This document shows positions 20,379 to 32,678 of a DNA stretch of 64,000 bases, piece after piece. The position numbers and the translations under genes were made by a program. Under the pieces are notes generated by a model that was not told the DNA's origin, did not search any database, and worked only from the letters and a program-made list of their open reading frames with translations. Origin of the DNA: Helianthus annuus (lineage: Eukaryota; Streptophyta; Magnoliopsida; Asterales; Asteraceae). The stretch is taken from positions 94,008,033-94,072,032 of the forward strand of contig NC_035433.2 of assembly GCF_002127325.2 (NCBI RefSeq). Direction: 5' to 3'. The first letter of the stretch is position 1, and every line of letters starts with the position of its first letter.

Positions 20379-21240
20379 AGAATCATGAACTTGAAAGAAT
20401 ATGTGGTTTTCTTGTAAAATAATGATCAAAGTAAGTTGTAATACTTGTAGACCTAAAATTTCATGGATGGTTTTTCAAAAGAAACCAAGTTAAAAACACA
20501 AGATTTACTTGATCTTGGTTCTTACATAAATAAACCTCATTTTAAAGGTTAAATAAGTATAGAAACACTTATGTAACAAGAAAAATCCAAGAAGTTATAT
20601 TTTTGAAAAATATGATTATAAGTTGTGAAGATCCATTTTCTTTAAAAATGAAGTTTTTAAAGATTCAATCACACTTTAAAGGGTAACAAGGCCTACTAAG
20701 AACACTAGTAAGTTACTACAAATTTTTGTGAATTTTCAAGTTCATGAAGTGGTAGTTTATGCTTGGTTTTGGCAAAACCGGTAAGTAAAGATTGTTTATT
20801 GTTGATTGTGGATTGATTGCCTTGATTTTACAAAAGAAAATGATATACCTTCAAGGTATGGAAACCTCCATTTTTAGGGGAAACTATGGTGAAATTTTTC
20901 TAAAAAGTAAACACTTAGAAAAATATTTCCAAATAAATGTTTACAAGTGTATTTTAAACCATAAATTTTTACATAAACTTTGCCAAAATTTTTGTTACAA
21001 AAATTGTAAATATTGGAGGTTGGTTTTTATAAATAAAAGTGACTAAATATGTATTTAGAAAATATATATTTAGAAGTCACCATGTGTGCGATTGTTTGTA
21101 TATTTTGTGTATTAGTTATATTATTTTAGGACTTGAAATAATATAACTCATCAAAATATTAAAAATTACAATCCAAAATATTACCAAAATTCCAAGAATA
21201 TGAATATACAAGTCATACACAAAATATTGGTGAAACCGAA
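20379..21240 (+). repeat. E1 3' LTR, piece 2 of 3
   Basis: The first five bases are the second E4 TSD copy (AGAAT). The rest aligns with the middle of the solo LTR E8 (for example 20860-20890 with 56085-56105). Ends with CCGAA (21236-21240), the left TSD of E5. AT-rich, no gene; the open frame at 20792-21046 is LTR sequence. Confidence 0.85.
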
Positions 21241-21521
21241 TGTGACAACTATGCTCTTTAATCGATGAACAATACAAAACAATGTTAATTATCAATAATA
21301 CAATGTGTTTTGGTGTTATTATCTGTGTTTTATGTGTTTGATGATTTTACAATTCGATTCGATTCAATTTCAAGCTCTAAATCGCTTTCTGGAAAGTTAT
21401 ACGCAAACTGGTGCGTAGACGCAATCAGTTAAACGCGACAAACACTCCGGGATATTGAAATAGCCTTGAAACACCTTAAATAACCTTCACATAACTTAGA
21501 AATAAGTTTTGGATGGTTTGA
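21241..21521 (+). repeat. E5 5' LTR, piece 1
   Basis: TGTGACAACTATGCTC..., aligned with 44173-44450. Interrupted by E6 at about 21519-21522. No gene. Confidence 0.9.
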
Positions 21522-24083
21522 TGTGACAACCCGAATGTTTGAGGTGCATATTGATCATAAATCTCGGATAATCTGTAGTGTTGAAAGGAAACATGAGTTA
21601 TTGATATTCTGACCAAGATGAATATGGAGTGTGTAAAGTTCATGAATTGGTAATATGTTCACTAATTGATACGTAAGGGGTTCGGGTATTAGCTTATGAT
21701 GATAGATAATTATGTGAGTGAATCCGTAGTTGTTTTGTCATGATGATTGAACATTCAAAGTTAACAAGTCCTTTAAATGTTATCCATTCTTGGGCCGATA
21801 ACATTTTGATTAGATCGAGTATTCACATGGGCCGACACATATGGATTGTCTAATAGATGTCACATGAATATTAATTGCATTAAAAGATGATGCCAGTACA
21901 TTACTCTTTGTGCATATAATGGGAACCAACATAATAAGTTCAATTACCTTCTGTTGTGCGATGGCCCAAGTAAATGGGCTTGAGCCCACTTCGGCCATCA
22001 GAGTAAACCGCCCCAAAGACTTTAATTAATTAGAGTACGTATTAGATGAGGATTCATTATCGCAAGCTTAAATAAATCAAACCCTACTTCCTCTTCCTTG
22101 AGTCACGACAACAGTAGATCCCCCCCTCATCAGCGAGACATCACCTCTTTCGGGCGAACCTTGGTTAGTAAATTCGTGCTTTGATTCTTGTGTTTATGTG
22201 ACTGACTCTCGTTTATAATGATCCTTATTTGTCAAATTCACTATATATGCATAGCCAGATTTGATCATATGTATGTATGTATTATATAATTGTCAAATTC
22301 ACTAATCTAATTGGTCCAATAACACTTTAGGGATGATTAAAATTGTCGGCCATAATATGAAGATCTATAACATAATTGAAATTGTGTCATGCATAATTGA
22401 TGTGAAAGCTACTGTCATGATTAAATTGAAAATGTGATACTCTTGTATAAATAAATGGCGGCTATGTGTGTGTGTGATGGTAGCTTTGAATTGATCAACC
22501 ATGTGCTACTGGATATTGTGTCAAAATAGTCAATAGACATTAATGGTACAAGAATAAGAGATAATGTGATGAGTTGTTCTCATGTTGAGTATTAGGGGTC
22601 CAATGAGAATTTTACTAAATTAAAGTGGCCGACCATGATATATAATTGTAAATATTGTATGTTGAGCAAGTGAGTTATGGGAAATAAGTTGTTGGAGAAG
22701 TGTGGTTGGTCCTAGTGGGCGGCACCTCTTATTAATATTGTGCCACATAGCCGCATAGTGGGTTGGGTAAATAAATAAAGTGAACTGGAATCTTTTTCTT
22801 TGAGCAAATCACTTTTAGAAAATTGTATATAGATATCATGTGGGCTGACATTTAGTAACGAATTGTTAGGGATACATGGGCTGGGTTGAATTGTTGGGCT
22901 ATAAAAGGGATGGATCAATGCGTGGACTCGGGAGTAGGACCGTGAATCTGTAGATGGTTGTCTGATATAGGCACTTAAATAGAACACACACAACAGCCAC
23001 ATGAGACCCGGGGCCTGCTGGGCTGTACACCCTTGCCGGGGCCCAAGTCACCTAGACTCCACTATTTTCTTTTAAATAGGCTGCACACTTGAGTTGGACT
23101 ATATGATTTACTGGGTTGTTTACTGTTAATGAAATGCTAAACAACGTGTTTAGTTGTGAAGTCAAGAGCATAGTACAATAAACACTAATACATGTATACT
23201 TGTTCATTACCTGCTAACGAGGTGGAATAATGCGTGTTGTGCTAGTATACAAACTGATTAATATGTGTAACTCTTTTAGGGCGTGATTGATCAAACTATT
23301 AAACGAGTAAATAACCTTACCGTGCAAAGCCAAGGTGAGTTCATCTTTCTTGAGCATGCGTCCCGGTGGTTGGGACAGTCAGTGGGTATTCCTGGGAGGG
23401 ATAAGTCTTTTGGGTAAAAACGGGAATGTTGGATAATATACTCTTCCTATCACCTTTAAAGTCCCTCCGTGTTGTTTGGTTACCTGGGTTGTAACATGGT
23501 ATTAGTTAGTAGCGCTACTTAGGTTTGGCAACCTCACCCCGTTCCTGGGAGGACGGGTGTTGAACTAATGACCTAGTCATGACCAATGCTTTGATAGGAG
23601 CATTGGAGAAAGGGCAAAATCATCAGAAGCCGTCTTGTATTGGGGTATTATCAACATTGTTTTCAACATTACTTTCAGAATTAAATCCAATGGATTAACT
23701 AAACACTTGGTAATCAACATTTTCATAAAACTATGAACTCACCAGCGTTGTCTGATACACTTGTTGCATGCTCGCAGGTCGTTAGGTATCTTGGATGTGG
23801 GGAACTTGCTGTCTGGAGTAGCTGGAGTGGTCCTGGGTCGACTGGGAGGATTTATGCGATTGATTTCATGAAACTATACTTGGGTTTTGAAACAGTTTAA
23901 CTTCGTTTACTATTTGCTTCCGCTGAACTTATTGATTTTCGTTTAAACTTGTTGAGGATGTTTTTATTAATAATGGGGATTTTATTTATAATTTGTACTG
24001 GTTCAATGTAATTGGTGGCTCGTTATTGGTATGTCACACGCCTAACAGGGACACTCCCTATGTGGTAATTTGGGGGTGTGACA
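21522..24083 (+). repeat. 5' LTR of E6 (2,562 bp)
   Basis: TGTGACAACC...GGGGGTGTGACA. Read base by base against 27044-29605 (offset 5522), I found four substitutions (near 23323, 23382, 23526 and 23956) and no indel. A TATA box, TATAAAAG, is at 22900-22907. No gene. Confidence 0.95.
22900..22907 (+). promoter_or_regulatory. TATA box of E6 5' LTR
   Basis: TATAAAAG in the LTR, also at 28422-28429 in the 3' copy. Its place, about 1.2 kb before the LTR end, suits a long U3-R-U5 layout, but a start site cannot be shown from sequence. Confidence 0.5.
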
Positions 24084-24628
24084 GTTTGGTATCAGAGCCA
24101 TTGGTTATAGTGAACTTGGTTTTAAAACGTTTTTATAAAACCAGACTATAACCGAACAGGACCGAAATCGACCATGACACTCAGCTCCAGACTGCAAGGT
24201 TCGTTTCTCATTTACTATTGCATAGTATATCTAGTGTACACTTATGTATAACATTACACGTGAATGCACACTTGGCACAACAACATGAGCCCTTATATTA
24301 CCAACCCCTGTTATTTGAACTGTTAGTGTGACACAACCCTTTGACTATTGTGATTCTTGATCCTGTAAAACCTTTTGTTGCTATTTGAAGGTGGGGAACC
24401 TTTTAGCGCAAGTTAAGAGGCACTGAGATAAGCATGAAAATCGCCTTATTATTATGGGTGCACACATAATAATAACGTGAGGTGCATGTAAGTCCCAGTG
24501 AGGCTTAACGAACGTGAGAAGGATTCTGCCCTATTATGTGTAAACTTGATAGTTAGTATATTTCAACGTGATATTTGACTTTTACCTCGTTTCGACCCTT
24601 AGGATAGTTCCCTTCTCTTATTAGAACC
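24084..24628 (+). other. PBS (24087-24098) and leader of E6
   Basis: TGGTATCAGAGC at 24087-24098 matches initiator tRNA-Met. The remaining leader to the gag ATG at 24629 has no coding frame and no repeat that I noticed. Confidence 0.88.
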
Positions 24629-25963
24629 ATGAGTGGACGTGGAGGAGGCCGAGGTGGTGGACGTGGTCACATTGCTATGACCCAGGCCGAATTAACCGAC
24701 TTGATCAACACTCGTGTAGCTGAAGCCCTAGCGGCTTACCAGGCCGGTACGATATGTGCCAATTACTCTTTATCCTTGTGTCGTATACTCGAATCTTACT
24801 TGTGTGTCGTACGTCCCTTCGTTTTAGGTCAACCCGCGAATCAGAACAATCCACCTGCCCCACCTGCTTGTACGTACAAGATGTTCATGGATTGTAAGCC
24901 ACAAACCTTCAGTGGGACTGAAGGGGCTGTGGGACTCTTGCGTTGGTTCGAAAAGGCTGAATCAGTATTTGCTATGTGCAACTGTCCCGTGGGGGACCGT
25001 GTGAAGTATGCTACAGGCACTTTGGAGGATGGTGCCTTAACTTGGTGGAATGCCCAAGTACAAATGTTGGGTATTGAGATGGCGAATGCCACTACCTGGG
25101 ATGATTTCAAGGAGTTGATGCGAGAGGAGTATTGTCCTCGTGATGAGATTCAGAAACTGGAGAACGAGTTCTACAATCTAAAAATGGAGGGATCTGAGAT
25201 TGAAGCATACACTAGGTGGTCTAATGATTTAGCAACTTTGTGCCCTAACATGTCTCGACCTCCACCCCGGCGAATTGAGTTGTATCTCAAGGGCTTAGCA
25301 CCAGCTGTTAAGGGGTACGTTACGGCTGCAAACCTAGACAATCTGCCCCGTATCGTCCGTTTGGCACATAAGATTACTGACCAAGAGGTCGAACGTGGCA
25401 ACTTGCCGCCACGTGTTTCTGCTACTACCTCGACTGCTACAGCTACCACACCTGCTAGTGATCACAAGCGAAAATGGAACGATACTGACAAAGCAACCAG
25501 TGCCAGCCAATCTCAGAAAAGGGCAGACAACAGCACCCACCGTAGTTTTAGCCAGTCGTCTTCTGTGAACCAGAATCAGAGCAACAATTCAAATCAGGGT
25601 TCTTACGCGGGAAAGTTACCAAAGTGTGATAAGTGTATGTTTCACCATCGCGGGCCGTGCACCCGGGTATGTCATAGGTGCAACAAGGTGGGTCATATGG
25701 CTAAAGATTGTAGGGTCTGGCTCCCAAAGCCGCCGCCGCAGCAGCCACAGCAACAAGAGAGGCAACAACCTCAACAGAATCAGGGAAATCAAAAGGGGTG
25801 CTTTCAGTGTGGTGATGAGGGTCATTTTAAGAGGGATTGCCCTCAGCTTAATCAGAATGCTGGCAACAACAACAATACTGGGAGCGGCAACAATGGGAAC
25901 AATGGTGGGAACGGAGCACGTGGAAGAGTATTTACTATTGGCGCTGGGGGAGACTCGCAATGA
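24629..25963 (+). CDS. gag: Gag of E6, chromovirus type, open frame of 444 codons
   Basis: Capsid/nucleocapsid protein of a Ty3/gypsy element. The N-terminus is Gly/Arg-rich (MSGRGGGRGGGRGH). The Retrotrans_gag-like capsid region is at about residues 90-250, with the marks TFSGTEGAVGLLRWFEKAES, ALTWWNAQ and EYCPRDEIQKLE. Two zinc knuckles follow: CHRCNKVGHMAKDC from about residue 348 and CFQCGDEGHFKRDC from about residue 391. The tail is Gln/Asn/Gly-rich. The start is the first ATG of the frame. Residues about 41-66 look foreign: they are coded by an 81-nt segment with GT...AG ends (24747-24827). The frame ends at TGA 25961-25963 because of a shift just before the protease region. This is the most intact gag in the window. 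Confidence 0.9.
   Translation: MSGRGGGRGGGRGHIAMTQAELTDLINTRVAEALAAYQAGTICANYSLSLCRILESYLCVVRPFVLGQPANQNNPPAPPACTYKMFMDCKPQTFSGTEGAVGLLRWFEKAESVFAMCNCPVGDRVKYATGTLEDGALTWWNAQVQMLGIEMANATTWDDFKELMREEYCPRDEIQKLENEFYNLKMEGSEIEAYTRWSNDLATLCPNMSRPPPRRIELYLKGLAPAVKGYVTAANLDNLPRIVRLAHKITDQEVERGNLPPRVSATTSTATATTPASDHKRKWNDTDKATSASQSQKRADNSTHRSFSQSSSVNQNQSNNSNQGSYAGKLPKCDKCMFHHRGPCTRVCHRCNKVGHMAKDCRVWLPKPPPQQPQQQERQQPQQNQGNQKGCFQCGDEGHFKRDCPQLNQNAGNNNNTGSGNNGNNGGNGARGRVFTIGAGGDSQ
24747..24827 (+). other. Possible 81-nt intron inside E6 gag
   Basis: Starts GTACGATATG and ends CGTTTTAG, T-rich near the 3' end, length divisible by three, no stop inside. Removing it keeps the frame and leaves the Gly-Gln-Pro text usual at this place in related Gags, as far as I recall. 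It could equally be an in-frame insertion. No branch point can be assigned with confidence. Confidence 0.45.
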
Positions 25964-27043
25964 TGGCAATGTTAAGACCGGTACGTCTTCTTGAATGATC
26001 TTTTTCTGCTTCTGTTTTATTTGACTCTTGATTCGATTGGGGTTATGTGCCTTAGGGTTCAGTCGTCACTTAGGACTGACTCCCACCTTTCTTGTAAATA
26101 AGCATGTAGTAGAATTAACTGATAGTAAATCGATGGAAGCTTCTCATGTTCTTTTTGGTTGTAAACTTGATCTCGTGGGTCAAGCGTTCGACATTGACCT
26201 ACTTCCCAATACTCTTGTAAGTTTTGACATTGTCATTGACATGGACTTGGTTATCTATGTATCAAGCCGAAAATTCTCTGCAAAGAGAAAATCGTGCGTT
26301 CCCTCTCCCCAGTGGGGAAATCCTTATCAGTTTAAGATCATCGTAGTGGTGCCATTGTTGGCATCATCTCAGCCACGAACGCCTAAAAGTGTCTACGAAA
26401 GGGCTGCCCTGCTATTCTAGCTCCCGTCACCGATTCGCAACCTGGAGAAAGGAAGATCGAGGATCTTCCAGCTGTTCGAGAATTTTCTGACGTGTCTTCT
26501 GAAGAGTTATCTGGTTTACTTCCATATCGTTAGGTGGGATTTCAGAATTGACCTTATGCAAATCCTGATTCCCCTCTGGGATACAGCAATCCCTTGGGTT
26601 CGCTGGATACTATCACAGATTCATCATGGGATTTTCAAAGACTGCGTAACTACAACCTCCTTAGCACAGCTGGGAGCTGTGAATTCTTGGGAAACAAAGT
26701 CGCGGAACAATTTCCTTCTGTTACCTCTGAATTTGAAGACCCGATTGTTCAAATGGTGGGACCAACATTCGATATCCTTGGCGAATTTCGGGACGAAATC
26801 CCCTTTCAAGTTGGGGATGATGTGGCACCCAACTGACCTAGCAATCCTGTTTTTTTACAATTTGGTTTACGTGGCGTCTATGCAGTTATCTGGATGCTTA
26901 GTGATTGTGTGTATGTGCTTGATTATTATGTGTGATTATTATTTGTGTAGTATAACATATAGTTAAGTAGAGTTTCTATCGCTTCACTCTTCTGTGCTTA
27001 CTTGTCAAATTTCGAGACGAAATTTCTTTCAAGTTGGGGATGA
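25964..27043 (+). pseudogene. Remnants of protease and pol ends in E6, with duplicated hairpin-PPT
   Basis: After the gag frameshift, protease-like text appears in a shifted frame (26028-26300: RHLGLTPTFLVNKHVVELTD and SFDIVIDMDL), but the Asp-Ser/Thr-Gly active-site region near 26025 is destroyed. A short piece of the RT start (about 26440-26530) follows. Then sequence jumps to unrecognised text and to AATTTCGGGACGAAATC (26784-26800) plus AAGTTGGGGATGATGTGG, which looks like a first pre-LTR hairpin, PPT and LTR start. About 190 bp later the set is repeated properly (27008-27046). Reverse transcriptase core, RNase H and integrase are absent. Confidence 0.75.
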
Positions 27044-29605
27044 TGTGACAACCCGAATGTTTGAGGTGCATATTGATCATAAATCTCGGATAATCTGTAG
27101 TGTTGAAAGGAAACATGAGTTATTGATATTCTGACCAAGATGAATATGGAGTGTGTAAAGTTCATGAATTGGTAATATGTTCACTAATTGATACGTAAGG
27201 GGTTCGGGTATTAGCTTATGATGATAGATAATTATGTGAGTGAATCCGTAGTTGTTTTGTCATGATGATTGAACATTCAAAGTTAACAAGTCCTTTAAAT
27301 GTTATCCATTCTTGGGCCGATAACATTTTGATTAGATCGAGTATTCACATGGGCCGACACATATGGATTGTCTAATAGATGTCACATGAATATTAATTGC
27401 ATTAAAAGATGATGCCAGTACATTACTCTTTGTGCATATAATGGGAACCAACATAATAAGTTCAATTACCTTCTGTTGTGCGATGGCCCAAGTAAATGGG
27501 CTTGAGCCCACTTCGGCCATCAGAGTAAACCGCCCCAAAGACTTTAATTAATTAGAGTACGTATTAGATGAGGATTCATTATCGCAAGCTTAAATAAATC
27601 AAACCCTACTTCCTCTTCCTTGAGTCACGACAACAGTAGATCCCCCCCTCATCAGCGAGACATCACCTCTTTCGGGCGAACCTTGGTTAGTAAATTCGTG
27701 CTTTGATTCTTGTGTTTATGTGACTGACTCTCGTTTATAATGATCCTTATTTGTCAAATTCACTATATATGCATAGCCAGATTTGATCATATGTATGTAT
27801 GTATTATATAATTGTCAAATTCACTAATCTAATTGGTCCAATAACACTTTAGGGATGATTAAAATTGTCGGCCATAATATGAAGATCTATAACATAATTG
27901 AAATTGTGTCATGCATAATTGATGTGAAAGCTACTGTCATGATTAAATTGAAAATGTGATACTCTTGTATAAATAAATGGCGGCTATGTGTGTGTGTGAT
28001 GGTAGCTTTGAATTGATCAACCATGTGCTACTGGATATTGTGTCAAAATAGTCAATAGACATTAATGGTACAAGAATAAGAGATAATGTGATGAGTTGTT
28101 CTCATGTTGAGTATTAGGGGTCCAATGAGAATTTTACTAAATTAAAGTGGCCGACCATGATATATAATTGTAAATATTGTATGTTGAGCAAGTGAGTTAT
28201 GGGAAATAAGTTGTTGGAGAAGTGTGGTTGGTCCTAGTGGGCGGCACCTCTTATTAATATTGTGCCACATAGCCGCATAGTGGGTTGGGTAAATAAATAA
28301 AGTGAACTGGAATCTTTTTCTTTGAGCAAATCACTTTTAGAAAATTGTATATAGATATCATGTGGGCTGACATTTAGTAACGAATTGTTAGGGATACATG
28401 GGCTGGGTTGAATTGTTGGGCTATAAAAGGGATGGATCAATGCGTGGACTCGGGAGTAGGACCGTGAATCTGTAGATGGTTGTCTGATATAGGCACTTAA
28501 ATAGAACACACACAACAGCCACATGAGACCCGGGGCCTGCTGGGCTGTACACCCTTGCCGGGGCCCAAGTCACCTAGACTCCACTATTTTCTTTTAAATA
28601 GGCTGCACACTTGAGTTGGACTATATGATTTACTGGGTTGTTTACTGTTAATGAAATGCTAAACAACGTGTTTAGTTGTGAAGTCAAGAGCATAGTACAA
28701 TAAACACTAATACATGTATACTTGTTCATTACCTGCTAACGAGGTGGAATAATGCGTGTTGTGCTAGTATACAAACTGATTAATATGTGTAACTCTTTTA
28801 GGGCGTGATTGATCAAACTATTAAACGAGTAAATAACCTTACCGAGCAAAGCCAAGGTGAGTTCATCTTTCTTGAGCATGCGTCCCGGTGGTTGGGACAG
28901 TCAATGGGTATTCCTGGGAGGGATAAGTCTTTTGGGTAAAAACGGGAATGTTGGATAATATACTCTTCCTATCACCTTTAAAGTCCCTCCGTGTTGTTTG
29001 GTTACCTGGGTTGTAACATGGTATTAGTTAGTAGCGCTACTTAGGTCTGGCAACCTCACCCCGTTCCTGGGAGGACGGGTGTTGAACTAATGACCTAGTC
29101 ATGACCAATGCTTTGATAGGAGCATTGGAGAAAGGGCAAAATCATCAGAAGCCGTCTTGTATTGGGGTATTATCAACATTGTTTTCAACATTACTTTCAG
29201 AATTAAATCCAATGGATTAACTAAACACTTGGTAATCAACATTTTCATAAAACTATGAACTCACCAGCGTTGTCTGATACACTTGTTGCATGCTCGCAGG
29301 TCGTTAGGTATCTTGGATGTGGGGAACTTGCTGTCTGGAGTAGCTGGAGTGGTCCTGGGTCGACTGGGAGGATTTATGCGATTGATTTCATGAAACTATA
29401 CTTGGGTTTTGAAACAGTTTAACTTCGTTTACTATTTGCTTCCGCTGAACTTATTGATTTTCGTTTAAACTTGTTGAGCATGTTTTTATTAATAATGGGG
29501 ATTTTATTTATAATTTGTACTGGTTCAATGTAATTGGTGGCTCGTTATTGGTATGTCACACGCCTAACAGGGACACTCCCTATGTGGTAATTTGGGGGTG
29601 TGACA
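27044..29605 (+). repeat. 3' LTR of E6 (2,562 bp)
   Basis: Four substitutions from the 5' copy, no indel. E5 LTR sequence resumes at 29606. No gene. Confidence 0.95.
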
Positions 29606-32600
29606 TGGTGTATCGAAAACAAGTTTGTTCGATCGTAGCGACTATTTGTGTCAAACTACGAAACTATACCGATTTGTATAGTAACGAACATTCTGGAACT
29701 TGATCATAAGTTAAACATACCATAAATATCCTTTACATAGCCTAGAAACAGGCTTTGAGGGGTTCGGTATGCTAAAATAAACTTATTTGATCAATAGGGA
29801 CTAAAAGCGTCAAAAAGTGCATAAGTTTGCATTTTCGCGCATATCTTACGTTCTGAATATATCCGGACACCCAAAAATTTATGGGATCATTAAAATATTT
29901 TATTTTAGTGATTGGCATGATAAAATTCCATTTGTCGCTTAATTTGGATCGTTTTTGCGTTCGTTACGACTTCCGTCGTAATTAACCGAACAACGCGATC
30001 ATACGATCAAACGAACCGACATCCGAGATATTTTTGAGCATGTTTTGAGTTCCCAATACTTTAACTTCATTTTAGAGCTTTGAAATGAAGTTAACGGGGC
30101 TTAAACGTGTCAAAAATGGGCCGAAATGCAAGTTTCTAAGCTGCAGGGACCAATTTTGACAATCTGCCAAAGTTGGCTAGGCGGGGCGCGTAAGCCTTAG
30201 CCAAGTCTTACGCGGGGCGCGAGGGCATGCCAGACAGAAACATTGAATTTGGTCATTTAGTACGATTTTGATGGTTTTGATAGGTGGTTTTCATTGCTAG
30301 GGGCTGCTTTGTGTGGGGAACAAGTCCTCCAATCAGTCCTTGACACTTGTATGGCTTGGATCATGCCCTCTTCTCCAAGAAATGATCCTAACGGTTTTGC
30401 GAAAACAATATATAGGCCATGCTTTCATTCCTTTTTCCTTGCATTTGGTCTGAGATTTCTCTAAGTGGTTGTGATATTTCACTACCTACCTGAGAATACT
30501 TGGAACCAAATCTATTTGGACCCTTTGTAAGTCCTCTTTCCTTCTTTTATTGCTTTCCTAGCTCAAAAGTCAAACTTTGTTTGACTTTCAGCTTTGACCA
30601 CGAGTTGGTCAACGAGAAGTTCGTTTGAACTTCGCAACGTGAGCGTAATCACGTTGGTTATGGTCCTTAGTGACTATACCTACTGATTACCACGTTGACT
30701 AGGCGTAGTGACGAGTCGTAGTTTCGGTCAAAATGCGCATTTAAGCGTATTTTGCAACCAAACTACTCTAGGTATCAAAACACTTTGTTTTGATATCAAA
30801 ACCTGTTTTCCAACTTAGTTAAGCATGTTTTAACATGCTTAGCTCGTCACTTTTGGTTAGTGCTTGTTTAGAGTCGTAAGTCAAGCGGTCTAAACCACCG
30901 CTTAGGCCTTCGAACTCGACCCGTTTGGTCGATCTTTAGGATCCAACTAAGCTTGTTTAGTGACCATAGTTGTATAGGGAATAACCTTCTGAGGTTATAC
31001 CTTATGGTCACCGAGTTTAAGTAGTTGTATGATAGGTAGATTATATGCCTTAGGTAAATTACCAAAATGCCCTTTTCATGCATAATTTGACTTTAAGCAT
31101 ATGTAACCTAACTTTTGTCACCTAAACTGATTATGCAACTTATTTAAACATGTTTAGGCATATAATACTTGTCATAGGACTAGTTAGACGTCTCGAACGC
31201 GCGTTTGCGCGCACGACGCGTTAAAGTAGCGTAAGCTACCTTAATGGGTCGCGATGAGTCGAAAGCACTTAGGTTAGGTTCCAATTTAGAATGTAGGTTT
31301 TGTTAAACCATATCACATGAGTTCCTACACTCATTTGGTTTACAAGACCTCATTCTTTCCGATCTTCCGATTTAGGCGTCTATTATTTGACTAGCGATTC
31401 GATTACTAGGTGCTGCTTGAGTTTCCTTGGTTTGACTGAGCTTGTTGAGTTCTTTAGATTGAGTATACTTTGCACTTCAATGTGAGTACATAGTTCCCCT
31501 ATTTTACTGTTTTCAATTGTTTTGGGGTGATTCATATGTACAAAACGAATTTCAAGGTTTAAACAATGATTTCAAAAAGGATTAAGATGGTTTATACAAA
31601 ACTAATAACGATTTCAATGAAGTGAACAATACTTGTTGGTTGTAACTACATAATGAATGACATTCATTAGCATTGATCAAGCCGACCAGTATTAGGTTAT
31701 GGTACCATAGGATCTGACAAATCCCGTTATCAGACTACACCCATAGTTATGTGTGGGGGTTATGTAGGTAACGACCGAATCTGATGATTGTTAACTTACC
31801 CTTTGGTGGTTTGTTAATACGAGAAACGAGTTAGACGAGTCACGAAGGTTTGAATGTTATTAACGAGACGACCAAAAGTAGTTTCACTATTAAAACGAAT
31901 ATAATTTTGAGACGATTTAAACGATTTAAGACGACTTCAACGAGATAAACGATTTGGATAAACGATTGGTTTTGGGTAGTGATTAGATAATGGGATGGGT
32001 GTAGTATGATAGAATCATGGTAGATACGCCGCTGGTACATCTTATATATAAGTGCTTCTATCATATTACATTGCGTGTCATTATTTAGTTCACTATAAAA
32101 ACGGTTTTGAAATGATGTTACACAACGAGGTTTTTGAAACGATATAAACCATACGAGTTTTTACTAGATGCTATACGATTTGGTTTACTAAAACAAATGT
32201 TTTTGGGTTAAGATTCATGGCTACGAGATTTTATAAACTTTAACCATCTTGATTTGAATTGGTTAATTATGTTGCAATACACTTTTCAAAACGAGGTTTG
32301 TATTTGACTCTTGTAGTCTAACAAGGTACTGCAACATATAAACGAGCCATGAATCCGATACTCCCATAAAACCTATGTACTCGCCAGCATTTCTTTGCTG
32401 ACTTTATTTATTTTTTTAACATATGTTTCAGGTGGTATTGCTTGATGTTGCTTGCTAGGAAGCTTGTGTCACTTAGGACTCGGACGAGGCTTTTGTGACT
32501 TAAAAACAGATATAAACAATATGTAGTTTGCTTGTTCGGTTTAAGGACATTGAACATTACATAATATTTCAATAAAACAAAACATTTGATTACCATGGTT

Positions 32601-32678
32601 ATGGAACAATAATTCTGTTGCGACACTCCCCGACGTTTCCGCCACGATTTGTTGTTTTAACGTGGTCGGGGTGTGACA
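29606..32678 (+). repeat. E5 5' LTR, piece 2
   Basis: Aligned with 44455-47533 over its whole length; ends GGGGTGTGACA at 32678. Contains many GACGA/ACGAG words (31815-32160) and no gene. Small frames such as 30868-31083 recur in the other LTR copy and are not genes. Confidence 0.92.

Larger units (their letters stand above)
21522..29605 (+). mobile_element. E6: young gag-only chromovirus derivative
   Basis: 8,084 bp; two 2,562-bp LTRs (21522-24083, 27044-29605) with no length difference. PBS 24087-24098, open gag 24629-25963, wreckage of protease and pol ends 25964-26810, hairpin and PPT 27008-27040. The outer ends are slightly uncertain: both LTR copies are preceded by TGA, so the LTR may start at 21519/27041. 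In that case the flanks are TGGTT and TGGTG (29606-29610), four of five matching. It sits inside the E5 5' LTR, which resumes at 29606. It matches the class of terminal-repeat elements that keep only gag. Confidence 0.9.

Noticed and set aside
22712..23002. 96-codon minus-strand frame conserved at 28234-28524
   Set aside because: It is conserved only because both are copies of the same young LTR; there is no independent evidence for a gene.
25981..26056. Second GT...AG intron in E6 after gag
   Set aside because: The segment is degenerate protease coding sequence by alignment with the usual text; the GTACGT is part of codons, not a splice donor.
26556..26966. 136-codon open frame in the E6 3' part
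   Set aside because: It crosses the first hairpin-PPT and an LTR-like start; no recognisable domain and no homologue in the window.
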